A stretch of DNA of 64,000 nucleotides from positions 4,025,234-4,089,233 of the forward strand of contig NC_061806.1 in assembly GCF_021462225.1 (NCBI RefSeq), read 5' to 3'. The notes beneath the pieces were generated by a model. That model was not told where the DNA came from. It did no database searches and saw only the letters and a list, made by a program, of their open reading frames with translations. Both the position numbers and the translations under genes were made by a program. The stretch is from Girardinichthys multiradiatus (taxonomy: Eukaryota > Chordata > Actinopteri > Cyprinodontiformes > Goodeidae). Positions 43,768 to 54,715 of this stretch are shown one piece after another; within the stretch, counting starts at the first letter, position 1; each line of letters begins with the position of its first letter.

Positions 43768-45325
43768 AAATAATGTTATTAATATTTGATTTATTTATAA
43801 AACGTTTTACAAATAACAAGGTAACCAAAGTGCTGTATAGGTGAATAAAAACTTAAAGATAAAAATAAGATAATAAAAAGCAATAAACAATATAATACAA
43901 GGTTGACAATATAAGCAATAAAATCAGCAATGAAATCTATAGAGGAGACAAAGGCTGGACTAATAGTCATCCTCTATCGAATTAAAAGCCAGCATAAAAA
44001 GATACGTTTTTAAAAGAGATTTAAAATCACTTAAAGTTCCAGCAGAGCTGACAGAAAGAGGAACACTGTTCCAGAGCCTAGGACCTGCGGCTGAAAAAGC
44101 TCTGTCTCCCCTAGTCAAGAGCTGAGTCCTGGCAACAACTAAGAGCTTCTGATCTAGAGATCTTAGAGTCCTTCTGGGAGTGTGTGGATCTAAAAGCTCT
44201 TTAAGGCAAGGAGGTGCCAGACCATTTCAAAATTTAAAAACTAAAAGTAAAATCTTAAAAACAACTCTAAAAGAAACGGGCAGCCAATAGAGGGATACAA
44301 TATCGGGATGATGTGTTCTGTCGTCTTGTCCCCGTTAGCAGACAGGCAGCTGAATTTCGAACCGGCTGAAGACAGCAAAAGATAGACTGGTGAATCCCAC
44401 AATAGAGGGAGTTGTAGTAGACCAGTCTAGAAGTAATAAAAGCACAAATAGTCCTCTCCAGGGTATCAAAAGGGGATCATCTTTGACTTTACTAATAAGC
44501 CTCAAATTATAAAAACTAGACTGGACTACTGCACTGACTTATTTATTGAATCTGAGTCAAGGATCACCCCATGATTCCTAAAAGAGACACAGCCAGGGAC
44601 CCAACAGCGCTGCTGGATCCTGTCAGCAGGTCAGAATCAAATCGGACTAAAGGTTGAGCGAACAGTAGGATCCAAATTGTTCTTCTTAATAGGAGGTTGG
44701 ACCACAACATGTCTAAAAGCAGCTAGAGCACAACCTAGAAAGAGAGGCGTTTACAAAATTTAAAATCCAGGTGCCTAAAGCACTTAAAACCTCCATCAAT
44801 CATTAGGACAATATAAAGGCCTCGACTTTCGGATTATCTCTGAAATCTGAGAGATGGGCATAGGCTTAAAATTACTGAGGAAAAAAGCTGAGGATACAAG
44901 AGATATGGCAGGGTCAAGGGTGCAAGGTGAATCTAAAAACCTGACAGCACGGGCTTTATTTAGAAAAACTGTTAAGAAAAACAAAAAAACTTCACAAAGT
45001 AAAACAGGAGTCAGGCAAGAAGAAACATAAGGATTCAAATGAGAGATCAGAGAATCATAACAAATTTGAGACTTGCTGATGTTCTCAGACACTGAATTGT
45101 GTCTGTAAATCTGTCTTAGCATTTTTACAGAAGCCTGATAGTCAATATTTTTTAACATCTTCAAAGAAATATGAAGCCTGTCCTTCCATTTCCTCTCGGC
45201 AGTCTGACAGGTGTGTCTAAGTGTGCGAATTTGTTCATTGAGCTACGGCTTCATTTAGTCTTAAAAGAAGCAATAATATATAAGATGAAGCAGATAATGT
45301 CTAAAATGTCTACACAGTATTAACA
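43768..45325 (-). mobile_element. LINE fragment inserted in the gypsy polymerase
   Basis: On the minus strand, about 44300-43970 encodes FKILLLVFKF, NGLAPPCLKELLDPHTPRRT, RAFSAAGPRLWNSVPLSV and LSDFKSLLKTYLF, a typical C-terminal end of a Rex/L2-type ORF2. The tail near 43771-43800 (ataaataaatcaaatatt on the element strand) is its 3' end. The part 44300-45325 is the same LINE's earlier coding sequence with many stops. The gypsy polymerase continues on either side, which bounds the insertion. Confidence 0.65.
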
Positions 45326-45760
45326 AGGTTAGAAGAATCAGGATTGCTCTAGGAAGGAACAAGTGCATTGTTTTACAAGATGAGGTGGAGTATCTTGGAC
45401 ACAAAGTGGATGAAACAGGACTTTAGAAAAGAAAGTTAAAGCTATTATGGAGTCTCCCACAAATGTTACAGAGCCTAAGTCATTCATAGGTTTGTAGAAT
45501 TACAACAACATGCTGTTGGTCCCATGGCATGAACATGTTTCAAACGACTAACTGAACAAGTTAGTTTGTTATTCAGCAGACTGAGATTCGATTCTGTCTT
45601 GTGATGCCTCACCTTATGGTGTGGTTGTGGTCTTATCAGACCACACTGAGGATACAAGTGAACAATCTTTAGGGTTTGTGTCACAAAAACAGTTACCTGC
45701 TGAAAAAAGATACAGCTTGACAAGAGGTTGGCGGTTATGTTTGGTATAAGGCAAGTACAC
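45326..45760 (+). pseudogene. Ty3/gypsy polymerase end and RNase H
   Basis: The frame reads KCIVLQDEVEYLGHKVDETGL (45360-45425), then KVKAIMESPTNVTEPKSFIG, and in a later phase LSCDASPYGVVVVLSDH and FVSQKQLPAEKRYSLT. These are the thumb and RNase H start of Ty3/gypsy pol, in direct continuation of the part before 43765. Confidence 0.75.
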
Positions 45761-45896
45761 TGAACAAAAATATGAACGCAACACTTTTGTTTTTGCTCCC
45801 AGTATTCATGAGCTGAACTCAAAGATCCAAAACATTGTCTATTGTTGGACCATTGTCTGCTGCTACACTTCCCAGTATTGTCTGCTACTACACCTC

Positions 45897-46324
45897 TGTG
45901 ATGGAAATTCTTGCAGTAAGTATTCCACAGTGTATGACCTTTGGTTTACCTCACTCCAGTGAACATCTGTGTTAGAGGAGGAAGCTGTAAAAGCCATTAT
46001 CAGAAGTTTAATGGTTAAGGGCATTTGTTAGGGTGATGCCTCAGGGAGAGTAGATGGTTGTTCCTAGGTAACCTAGTCACCTCTGAACCCGAGAAGGGTC
46101 TGGGGTCATAAAACACAGACTCTTTGAAGTGTTGAGATAACACTGTCATGTTCTGGTATAAATACTGTGTGTAAATGTTGATCGGGGCTCTGTTTCACTG
46201 ACTAACCTCAGTGTCAGGGTCTTCAAACGCTGAATGCCTTTGAATAAAACTTATAAGACAAAGTCCGGATTTTCTCTTGTTATGAGTCAACTTCTACCCA
46301 CTTTGATAAGAAAATTCCACAACA
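45897..46324 (+). repeat. 5' LTR of the endogenous retrovirus
   Basis: Starts TGTGATGG and ends CCACAACA. A TATA box (ggtataaatact, about 46153-46164) and a poly-A signal (gaataaaac, about 46242-46250) divide it into U3, R and U5. Against the 3' LTR I see one substitution near its start and a 16-base insertion (ataagacaaagtccgg region, about 46251-46268). Confidence 0.85.
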
Positions 46325-46328
46325 ATTT

Positions 46329-46344
46329 TGGCGTCACGAACAGG
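46329..46344 (+). promoter_or_regulatory. Candidate tRNA primer-binding site
   Basis: tggcgtcacgaacagg lies four bases after the 5' LTR and starts with TGG, complementary to the CCA end of a tRNA. I cannot assign the tRNA. Confidence 0.55.
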
Positions 46345-49300
46345 ATCTAACGTGCCAGAGGAGACCGCAGGATGGGACACGGACGCCTGGCCAGCCTGAG
46401 AGTTGTTCTCGGTCCACTTCCATTTTACGGAGGGGAGTCCTCATGTCCGCCTGCGGCTTCTGGCTGATTAGATCCGAACAATTTGTCGTCAAATATATCT
46501 GGGTGAGAAGTTGCTCTGTATGATATAATGTATTTTATTATTTTTATTACACATTAACCATCATCTCCTAACTAATTAATTAGGTTCCAGAGTTGCGAGA
46601 GTGAGGACATCAGCTGAGGGCCCAGTTACCCTGCAAAAGGAATAGCAGGGAGGTTCTCATTGGTAACAATGGGATAAAGCAAAACACAGGGTTTTGCGGG
46701 TGGTTTTTAGCAATTTTCTACACCCCATAAAGGAGAAAAGCCAGTGGGCAGACGTGCCGCTGAATGGGTAAAAAAAAAAAAAAATGGTTCCGGAACCTTG
46801 AGGCATCAGGGGTGTCTCCTTCTTCATACTCTGATTTATAAAATAATGAAAGGAAAAAGTGGGGATGATTGTGTTAAATGTGCTTTAATTTGGAAGATAA
46901 GTTTGGTTTTTCACAGCGTGGAAGTTTGAGTGTAAATAAGTTAAATAGTTAAAAAAGTTTCAAGTAAAACAGTTGATGGAAAAATAAATAAAAAAAACAT
47001 AACAAAAGATTAAAAAGCACAGAGTGCATCAATTAAACTTTCCTGAAGGAAGTTTTGTTTGTCTTAAATATTGCGATCAGTCGGGAAAGAAGGTAAAAGT
47101 GAAAAGGGACATTAGAGATGCGAAAAGAAAGTTGTTTTAGAAAGGATTTTAGTGCATGTTGTGGAAGGAAGTGACAGGCAGGGGGACAACTGACTGACTG
47201 ACTGATAATATTTATTTGTGCAAAATCTGAACCTATACTAAACTTTTCTTCTGCCTCTCTCACACACACATATACACATATATGGGATTTGAGTTCAACA
47301 TCTGCGTTTTTGAGTCTGGATTTTAGAAACCTGCCCTTCTCCATGGCTACTCCGCCAGAGACGCTTCTCCAGCACGGCCTGAAAGAGAGAGATCTGCCTT
47401 CCTGCATCTTGAAAATCGCAGTGTGAATTTCCACAAAACAACGAAACTCAGAAGAAGTCTGGCCCGAACCCACTGAGATGGACAAAGATCCATGCTGTTT
47501 GCAAGAGCCAGAAGAGCGATACACTGGATTTATATTGAAAGCATCTTATGCGGGTAGAAGAGAAACCGGAGCAAAGTTTCTTCTTTCTCCCGCCTGGAGA
47601 AGTTAAAGTGGACAAAGAATGATTGAATGTCTCACCAACAGACCTGGGAAGGGCCTGGTTGTTTTTTGGACTGATAGAGGACTGTGTGCCATGACAGTCT
47701 GACTCTGGAGCGATTAAGAAACTGATGGGGGTAACGTACAAACACACACACATTTGCATAAATCTTTTCCTATTTTCTGCAATGAAGAACGCTTATTAAC
47801 CACTGCTCATGTGACGCTTGCTTGACGTGGACAGATATAGCGGGTTAAAATATTATTTTAGGGTTAGAAAAGTATCTTTAAAAGGGTGATAACTTAACTC
47901 ATTTGATACTTTCCAGTTAATTCTTTTAGAGAAGCAAGTTCTCTTTCGTTGTGGAATATTCAGGGTCAATTATTATAGTTATTAAAAGTTATTAAAAGCA
48001 GAGGAAGTTACAACATCTCCAAAACTCAGCACTAACCAAGTGTTTCTATGTTATTCTCAGGACATATCTCATGAAGGAGCATTTTTAAAACCCAGCGCAT
48101 GCGTAAAACCTGAAGGGTTTCTCCTTCAGGCATTTTTTGTTGTCAGAGTTTTTATCCCATAAATCTAATGGGTAGAGACCTCATTAAAACAGGCTTAGTT
48201 CTACTGCAGATGGTCTTCATACAGTTTCTGACACAGTACTTCCAGTTTGGTGCAGTTTTTTGTCCGCAAGTGCTAACTGACGCTTATGGAAAGTACAAAT
48301 TCATTGTTTTTCACAGCAGCTGCTGGGAAGAGGTTATATTAGTGTTTTTTTTTCTTCCCTCTTCTGATTCATGCAGCGTGTTGATTTACACTGTACCTTA
48401 TATCAGGTCCTGACAAAAACTATGAAAGGCTTGGTTCTGCAGGTTATTTTTTCTCCCTTTGGAGAAGGAAAGGACACCTGATCAGTTCTGTGTTGCATAG
48501 AAATATTAAAACACTTGTTGTTTTCTAAGATATCACCAGCTAAAACTTTTAAAACTTTTGAGAGTAATTGGTTTCGTTAAACACATTTTCCTTGGTAAAA
48601 CAAACCTTTAAAATGAGTATGAAAAAATTGGGTTATTTAGAAAGAATCTGATTGGACAGTGGTACCACACAAAAATTAAACTAATCTCATGCTTCCTAAA
48701 AGACTGCATGAAAAGGCCTTCAGAACTGTGGAGTTATTTTCCACCACAGTAACACGTTTTTTAAGCATGCTTTTTCTTTATTTTAAAACAGATCTGGTTT
48801 TTGTTTATTTTGTTTTTGGCTTTTTAACATAATGTTTGTCTGAAGCTTCTTATGAACTGGGTTAGAAGCAAATATGATCTGAGGTAAATTAGGAGCTGTG
48901 AACTAATAATTTTAAATCTGATTATTGTCCAAGCAGAAATAATATATTTAGCCAATCCTTCAATCTCTGCAGAACGTTAACACCTTTGTTCAATGCAGTA
49001 GTACTCAACTTGTGGTTCCTGGACTCCTGAAGCCTGTAAGCCATAGATTTTGGGTCCATGAAATTATAATACTTAATTAAAGGTAGGCTGATTACTTATT
49101 AAAATAGATCTAAGCCAATGATGAGTTCCAGTCATTTTGGTGACTTTGAAATGCAATAATACTCAAAATTCCTACTCTGGGGAACACAGATTGGGGTTGA
49201 AGAGTTTAGTTTTGGAACCAAGGTTAGGACTTGTATAACGGAATAAAGACAAGTAAAATCTTTCATTTTAGGAAAAGAAAAGAAATAAAGGCCCTCTAAA

Positions 49301-51534
49301 CAGTAAGAGGATGGTCGACTCAAACTCAAGTCTCCTTGTTTGATTTCTTAGGGTTTAAAGATTAAAGGAATACATAGGAATACAAAGGTACACAAGGTGA
49401 TTTCAGATTACTAAGAGATAAAATATTGGAACATTTATCACCATTTGGATTGTAAAAGAGGGGTTCTAGTAATAAGTTCTCCCCAACTCTCAAAATTTAA
49501 ATAGCCAAATTAAAGAAAATGATGTTTGTTCTTTTTTGAAACATTATGTGGGGAAAAGTCCAGTTTGGAGACAAGCTTCTTATCTTAATTTCTGATTAAG
49601 TCAAACACTGCAGTTTTGTTTAGTTTGGGTATAACATGAAAATGTCAACGCTGACTTTTCTAATTTCCCCTCGGGGATCAATAAAGTATCTTTGAATTTG
49701 AATTGAATTAAATTAAAAATACTTCTTTGCATTTAAGTTGAAATTCTGCAATGCAGCTGCGATCAAATTGAGCCAAACAAAAAGAGAACTATAACAATAA
49801 CTCTCAGGATTGTAGTTATTATTATTACAGAGTTACAGTACAAAGAATTAGCAAAAGGTTTCAGCATCAGTAAATTTGGATTAATTTAAGAGAAAACCGT
49901 TGCTGTGCTTCTAAATACTTTGAGATTTTTTGGACTATGTGCACTCATTTAAAAAAAAAAAAAAAAGGATCCTGACGATTATCATAACAGCATTGATCAA
50001 TTATAGCATTAAAAGATATGGCTGAGAAAACATATTCTGAAAAGAGATTGTTAAAAATTTCTGTGAATTCTTGAAGCTTCAAATTTGGCCATTTGTCTGT
50101 CTTTGATGTTTTGTCTTTGTTTTGTTGGACTGAATGTTTGTTTATATGTTGCATGAAACAATAATCCATGTTTAGAATAATGTTTCTAAATCCCAGATTG
50201 ATTAAACTTTGAGTTTTCAGGAGAGTTAAGAAGCAGCTTGTTTCTCAGGTAGGTGCATGTTAATAGCTTTGCAGTTTAAGTTACACTAATGTGGGATGGG
50301 ATGAAGAAACTGTGGGTCTGCCCATAGGCTGTCAATCAGAGGTTAGTTCTGCCTGACTCCGCCCACCTACTACATTGGTTCATGCCTTTGTTGTCATGGT
50401 AACGCTCAGCACCTCCCTTCCTGAGTTTTAACACTGTTTAAGAGACAATAGAATCAAAATGCTTGTAGTGATTGTTGCCTTAATAACATGTTTTTTTTTG
50501 TATAATGATTAAGGATGTAGCATGACTTTTAGATTTATGTGTTTTATTATTAAAAGGTTAATGAAATAGTTTAAACTAGTTTGAAGAATTAGTTTTGCAT
50601 ACAGAATCACTGGTGATTTATTAGATTGAAAGTTTCCCTGGTGCCATTAAGCTAGCTGACAATTCAAGATATGCCAAAAGTAAGGAATATATTTTTGATA
50701 AAGAATCTGAGTCATGACTTTATACTTGGTGGGAATTATTTATTAGATTCAATTTGTAGGGTTTATGCATCTGAATTACATTAGATGTCCATTAATCTAA
50801 TAGTCATCTTTGTACAAGATAAATTAGGATGATATGTGACTAATTTCTAAGTGAGACATTGATGACGTGAATAACTAAAGTTTGTGTTTGGTTGTTGATG
50901 GAACTGAATTGCAGTTAAAAACATCTGGATTTTCTTTATGTTGCTTTCATGAAATTCATAGTGACACATAGTTATGTCAGAATTCATTTCTTTGGTTCTA
51001 GGTTATGTGATCTTGGTTATTAAAACATTTTTGAACAAACTTTTTGCTGGATTGTCGCATGGGTTGGACCCTGCGCCAGAAGAGGGGAATGTCAGAATAA
51101 AGTAACACGGGGTTCCAAAAGTTTTAGCACTCATGGAAAAAAAAGGGTAGCTCATACCTCCAGTGAGGACTTAGTGACAATGCGAGAGAAACGTTGTACT
51201 TTGTTTATATAAATGGTGCATAGCTCCCTAAGACCACATTCTGAAAACCTCTCTGAAATTATGGTGTTGATTCTTTTGTGAAATTTTATATCTCTACAGA
51301 TTAGACCATTTTTGAAATTCTTTTAGGGTTTTCTGAAACTATGAAATATTGACCTGTAATCAGACCTTCCACAAACATCAGGTCACATTTTTGATATTCA
51401 GAATATTTAGCTGATGGTCACTGCTAGTATATCAGGTGAAGTCAGAAGATCAATTCTTTGGATTTTGTTGAATGTTTTGATGAAGTTCATGTAGTTAAGC
51501 ACTTAGGTTTGAGAATGGGACTTTGAATTGAAAA
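46345..51534. other. Retroviral interior without recognisable genes
   Basis: About 5 kb of mostly AT-rich sequence with no gag, polymerase or env motif. It includes a short LINE-type 3' tail at about 49660-49720 (cctcggggatcaataaagta) and a short GC-richer block at 47330-47600. No long frame on either strand carries a domain. The stretch behaves as captured or randomised sequence between functional ends. Confidence 0.6.
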
Positions 51535-51570
51535 TTAGCCAAGCGTTGTGAAGGCTCTGTTCTCACTTAT

Positions 51571-51972
51571 ATGAGATTGAGACAAAGGACACAGGCAAAT
51601 CTCAGTCCTTTTGAAGTGCTGTGTGGCAGGTCTCCTAATTTGGACATGGGGATATTGCCAAGAAAATTGTCTTCCACATCTTTGTGTGAAGATAGGATGT
51701 TGTTTTACTGTCAAAACCTGTCCACAGTGTTTTCTCAAGTTTCACAGATGGTGAAGGCTGCATTACCAGAAACAGCCACTTCCACCCTCCAGTCCTTTAT
51801 TCCTGGCGACTGGATTCTGGTCAGAGAATTTAGGAGAAAACACAGGAAGTCCAGGTGCTGGAATGGCCCATATCAGATCCTACTAGACACCCAGGAAAGC
51901 TGCAGGAAAGCTGCAGGAAAGCTCCAGCTCCTCCAGCTTCATCTGGCTTCCAGGACACAAGTCATCTTCTAA
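51571..51972 (+). pseudogene. Retroviral integrase C-terminal fragment
   Basis: An open frame of 133 codons. It contains LSPFEVLCGRSPNL, a downstream helix region, then GDWILVREFRRK and WNGPYQILLDT, the SH3-like DNA-binding domain of gamma-type integrases. It starts mid-domain, with the catalytic core absent upstream, and the end (after about residue 110) departs from the family as a short ctgcaggaaag repeat at 51899-51925. It is a dead piece. Confidence 0.75.
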
Positions 51973-52569
51973 CTGGATCATCCACGGCTGAAAGGTGTGA
52001 GGACAGCGGACCACCACAAGACAAAGAACTGTAAGCTGATCACTGGCGAGTGATTGAACAGGTGGTTGAAGAACACTGTTCTTACAAGGGCACAATAATC
52101 CCTTGGGCAGTGCAACGTTATTTCAGAATCTACTTAAGGCCATCGCATTGCCTGAAAGTTAGAAATCATAAGGTCATTTGCCTCACTGCACACACACCAC
52201 AGTGAGAGATTCTTTCCTCCCACTTTGACGGCGAGATTGACTCTGAGGAGGAAATCTCGGATGCTTTTATCTAACTTTTATGTTTATTGCTTGATATTTA
52301 TCATTATGGTATTATTACAAATTTGAATGTGTTCATTTCCACCGTTGTTTAGTTGGACTATGGAAGCCTAACTTCCAGCAGGTTAGAGCTCCTGTTTCTA
52401 AATATATTTCTAGAGGAGCTTCCTACGACCGCCCACCTGTACCAGACTGGTAACAGGGCAGCTTGAAGCGCAGAAGCCACTCAGGAAAGGCAGCAGGATT
52501 TTTTGTTTTTTTTGTTTTTTAAGTTGTGTTTATAATTTGTTAATTTTCCTTTAGTTGTGATTTTCTTGT

Positions 52570-52585
52570 AATCAGAAGAAGGGAG
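52570..52585 (+). promoter_or_regulatory. Polypurine tract of the retrovirus
   Basis: The run agaagaagggag ends directly at the TG of the 3' LTR and would prime plus-strand synthesis. Confidence 0.75.
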
Positions 52586-52997
52586 TGTGATGGAAATACT
52601 TGCAGTAAGTATTCCACAGTGTATGACCTTTGGTTTACCTCACTCCAGTGAACATCTGTGTTAGAGGAGGAAGCTGTAAAAGCCATTATCAGAAGTTTAA
52701 TGGTTAAGGGCATTTGTTAGGGTGATGCCTCAGGGAGAGTAGATGGTTGTTCCTAGGTAACCTAGTCACCTCTGAACCCGAGAAGGGTCTGGGGTCATAA
52801 AACACAGACTCTTTGAAGTGTTGAGATAACACTGTCATGTTCTGGTATAAATACTGTGTGTAAATGTTGATCGGGGCTCTGTTTCACTGACTAACCTCAG
52901 TGTCAGGGTCTTCAAACGCTGAATGCCTTTGAATAAAACTTGTTTTCTCTTGTTATGAGTCAACTTCTACCCACTTTGATAAGAAAATTCCACAACA
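52586..52997 (+). repeat. 3' LTR of the endogenous retrovirus
   Basis: 412 bases with the same ends and signals as the 5' LTR, almost identical throughout; a short block after aataaaactt is missing. It is followed by the CCTC duplication. Confidence 0.85.
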
Positions 52998-53001
52998 CCT
53001 C

Positions 53002-53600
53002 CCAGCATGAATTGCAGTTAACAGGAAGTGGGCATCGCAGCTCTGATGTCACAGTGAGCTTTATAAGAACATGTGAGATACTCCACCATTGCTTTTTCTC
53101 CCGCTGGAAACCGAGGCGCGGTTACGCGGTTGGAGGCACGCATCCCATCTTGCACCTCAATTGCATCAGAATTAAAACACGTAGGGCTGTGGGGCTGAGG
53201 TGGAGCACACCTTGCTTTCAGCAAACAATAGGGTATCCCAAACACTACCTCCAGCCTTAGTTTTAATGCACTTTGGACGTACACACCGGCAGTCATACCA
53301 ACACTACACTTACACACAGACACACATGCATACACCAGGACAGATGGGGCTGTGGCATGGCCTCCTTTTGTTTCTGCCTCTGCATCCTCACTAAACTCAG
53401 CAGGTACTGTTGGTACACAGCAGCTGATTCTCAGCCACAGTGGAATGGCAATGCCTGCCTGACAGGTTTAAGGAATTTGGAGGGGTTCCTCCTTCTTTCT
53501 GCAAGAGATAGTGTGGGTTGCGGGCTTGAACTGGAGGATGTAGCGGCGGGGTTGGGTAGGGGAGTTCAGTGCCCTGCATCTCTTCCTGTGTCTCTGGCCT
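53002..53600. other. Unassigned sequence left of the Penelope-like fragment
   Basis: Frames on both strands overlap without domain signals. The part 53260-53340 has CA-rich tracts (cttacacacagacacacatg). It may be the untranslated or LTR-like part of the Penelope-like element that follows. Confidence 0.4.
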
Positions 53601-53607
53601 GAGTTTT

Positions 53608-53635
53608 GCTGTCAAATTCTTCACAATTTGACAGC
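53608..53635. repeat. Perfect 11-base hairpin
   Basis: gctgtcaaatt (53608-53618) and aatttgacagc (53625-53635) are exact reverse complements around a six-base loop, 48 bases before the ribozyme. Confidence 0.9.
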
Positions 53636-53683
53636 ATTGGAGCAACATCATTGAGACTGCAGACCTGCTTTTTTCGTGTTTTT

Positions 53684-53741
53684 GGTGTGCTATAGCCTGA
53701 AGAAGGCTCTTTCGAGAGCCGAAACGTCGCACAAGCACACC
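53684..53741 (+). ncRNA. Hammerhead ribozyme motif
   Basis: All parts are visible on the plus strand. Stem I pairs ggtgtgct (53684-53691) with agcacacc (53734-53741), has an internal loop ata/aca and closes with gc/gc. The core boxes are ctgaaga (53697-53703, fitting CUGANGA) and gaaa (53721-53724). Stem II is ggctct/agagcc closed by a ttcg tetraloop (53705-53720), with one unpaired A before it. Stem III is minimal (ac/gt) and the cleavage site would follow gtc at 53728. Hammerheads of this compact form are known from Penelope-like elements. Activity is untested; the bulged A and very short stem III may weaken it. Confidence 0.75.
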
Positions 53742-54079
53742 TTTTATTTCTACTTTTTGAAAAATTCACATGAAATTTTATTTTCAAAAAAAAGTTTTTT
53801 TTGTTGAGTTTTTGTTAAAAACCATTTGTATTCATTTTGTTTTACTAATCTCATCATTGTAATTTGTTTCATTGGTTATAATATAACATTTAACTATCAC
53901 CCTTATGGGTGACTTTATGGATGAGGACGGGTGGACTACGGTTCGCTACGGAAGACGCCAGCGTCGTCCAAGGCGAGCCTGGAACCAAGGGCCTAGGGTG
54001 CCCCAGGGGATGGACCGTGCACCGACCTTCTCTTTCGGGAGAAGGAGTCAGTCCCCTTCCCCTAAACCTAACCATTACC

Positions 54080-54245
54080 AGTGCATGTCTAACCCTAACC
54101 TTAACCTAAAGTCAATTCACACCTTAGTCCTAAACCTAACCGTTAGCAAAATAGGTCGTGAGGACCAGCAAAATGTCCTCACTTTGGTACAAACGGTCCT
54201 CAATTTGATGGTGAAATCGGGAAAATGGTTCTCACTGTGATGCCA
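54080..54245. repeat. Fish repeat with degenerate telomere-like start
   Basis: Starts with ctaaccctaaccttaacct, then degenerate taacc units, then a stretch (ggtcctcaatttgatggtga ... caagacaggaac) that leads into CA repeats. The combination of taacc units, fggtcctca text and a CA tail is a dispersed repeat rather than a telomere. Confidence 0.5.
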
Positions 54246-54253
54246 AGACAGGA

Positions 54254-54296
54254 ACACACACACACACACACTCACATACACACACACACACACTTA
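54254..54296. repeat. CA microsatellite
   Basis: Interrupted (CA)n with ctcacata in the middle. Confidence 0.9.
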
Positions 54297-54446
54297 CAAC
54301 CAAAGACACACATACTACAAATATTCCAAAAGGCTAATGGTCATTGAAACACAGGTATACATTTTATTGATGCAACCTGTCTACTTGGATCTCTAGAGTT
54401 CTGGATCTCTAGACAGATGAAATGTGATTTATGAGTTTTAAACCTG

Positions 54447-54715
54447 GGCTGCACGGTGGAGCAGTTGGTAGCACTGTTACCTTGCAGCAAGAAGGTCCTT
54501 GGTTCAATTCCTGGCCAGGTGTCTTTCTGCATGGAGTTTGCATGTTCTCCCCGTGCATTTGTGGGTTCTCACCGGGTACTCCGGCTTCCTCCCAAAGACA
54601 TGGCTGTTAGGTTAATTGGTCTCTGTTAATTGCCCTTAGTTGTGTCAATGAGTTTGTGCGTGGTTGTTTGTGTGTTGACTGGCGACCTGTCCATGGCTTC
54701 TTTGAACCTGTTTTT
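54447..54715 (+). mobile_element. tRNA-derived SINE, 3'-truncated
   Basis: Head gggctgcacggtggagcagt with box-A-like ttggtagcactg and box-B-like ggttcaattcctggcc, followed by the body (ggagtttgcatgttctcccc, ttaggttaattggtctct). It runs to about gacctgtccatggc and then loses similarity, without the GGAT tail. Same family as 41530 and 62094. Confidence 0.8.

Larger units (their letters stand above)
42640..45760 (+). mobile_element. Ty3/gypsy gag-pol relic, split by a LINE
   Basis: Plus-strand order is gag end, protease (about 42930-43035, with IFIVDTGCSLTVIGEDLF), reverse transcriptase (43270-43765) and, after an inserted LINE, the rest of the polymerase and RNase H (about 45326-45750). LTRs are not visible, and stops and frameshifts are frequent. 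Both ends are unresolved; the right end is close to the retrovirus that starts at 45897. Confidence 0.7.
45897..52997 (+). mobile_element. Endogenous retrovirus, LTR to LTR, interior mostly non-coding
   Basis: Two LTRs (45897-46324 and 52586-52997) in direct orientation bracket 6.3 kb, with an exact 4-base duplication CCTC at 45893-45896 and 52998-53001. A primer-binding-like site follows the first LTR and a purine tract precedes the second. The only recognisable retroviral protein piece is a C-terminal integrase fragment at 51571-51972, related to gamma-type retroviral integrases. gag, protease, polymerase and env are not recognisable. A 4-base duplication fits gamma-like retroviruses. The copy is defective. 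Confidence 0.8.
53600..54078 (+). mobile_element. Penelope-like element fragment with ribozyme and ORF start
   Basis: A hammerhead ribozyme fold (53684-53741) is followed after about 165 bases by a start codon at 53905. The frame reads MGDFMDEDGWTTVRYGRRQR, then arginine-rich RPRRAWNQ and DRAPTFSFGRRSQSPSPK, a basic N-terminus like those of fish retroelement ORFs. Penelope-like elements are known to carry hammerheads in their terminal repeats. The reverse transcriptase and GIY-YIG nuclease are not present: sequence changes to another repeat near 54080. Confidence 0.55.

Noticed and set aside
46744..46929. Possible gag start in the provirus
   Set aside because: Contains a 15-A run and a short frame with no gag motif.
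47033..47524. 163-codon minus-strand frame in the provirus
   Set aside because: Opposite to the transcription direction of the provirus and without any domain.
54083..54105. Interstitial telomere
   Set aside because: Only two to three degenerate taaccc units, embedded in a dispersed repeat.
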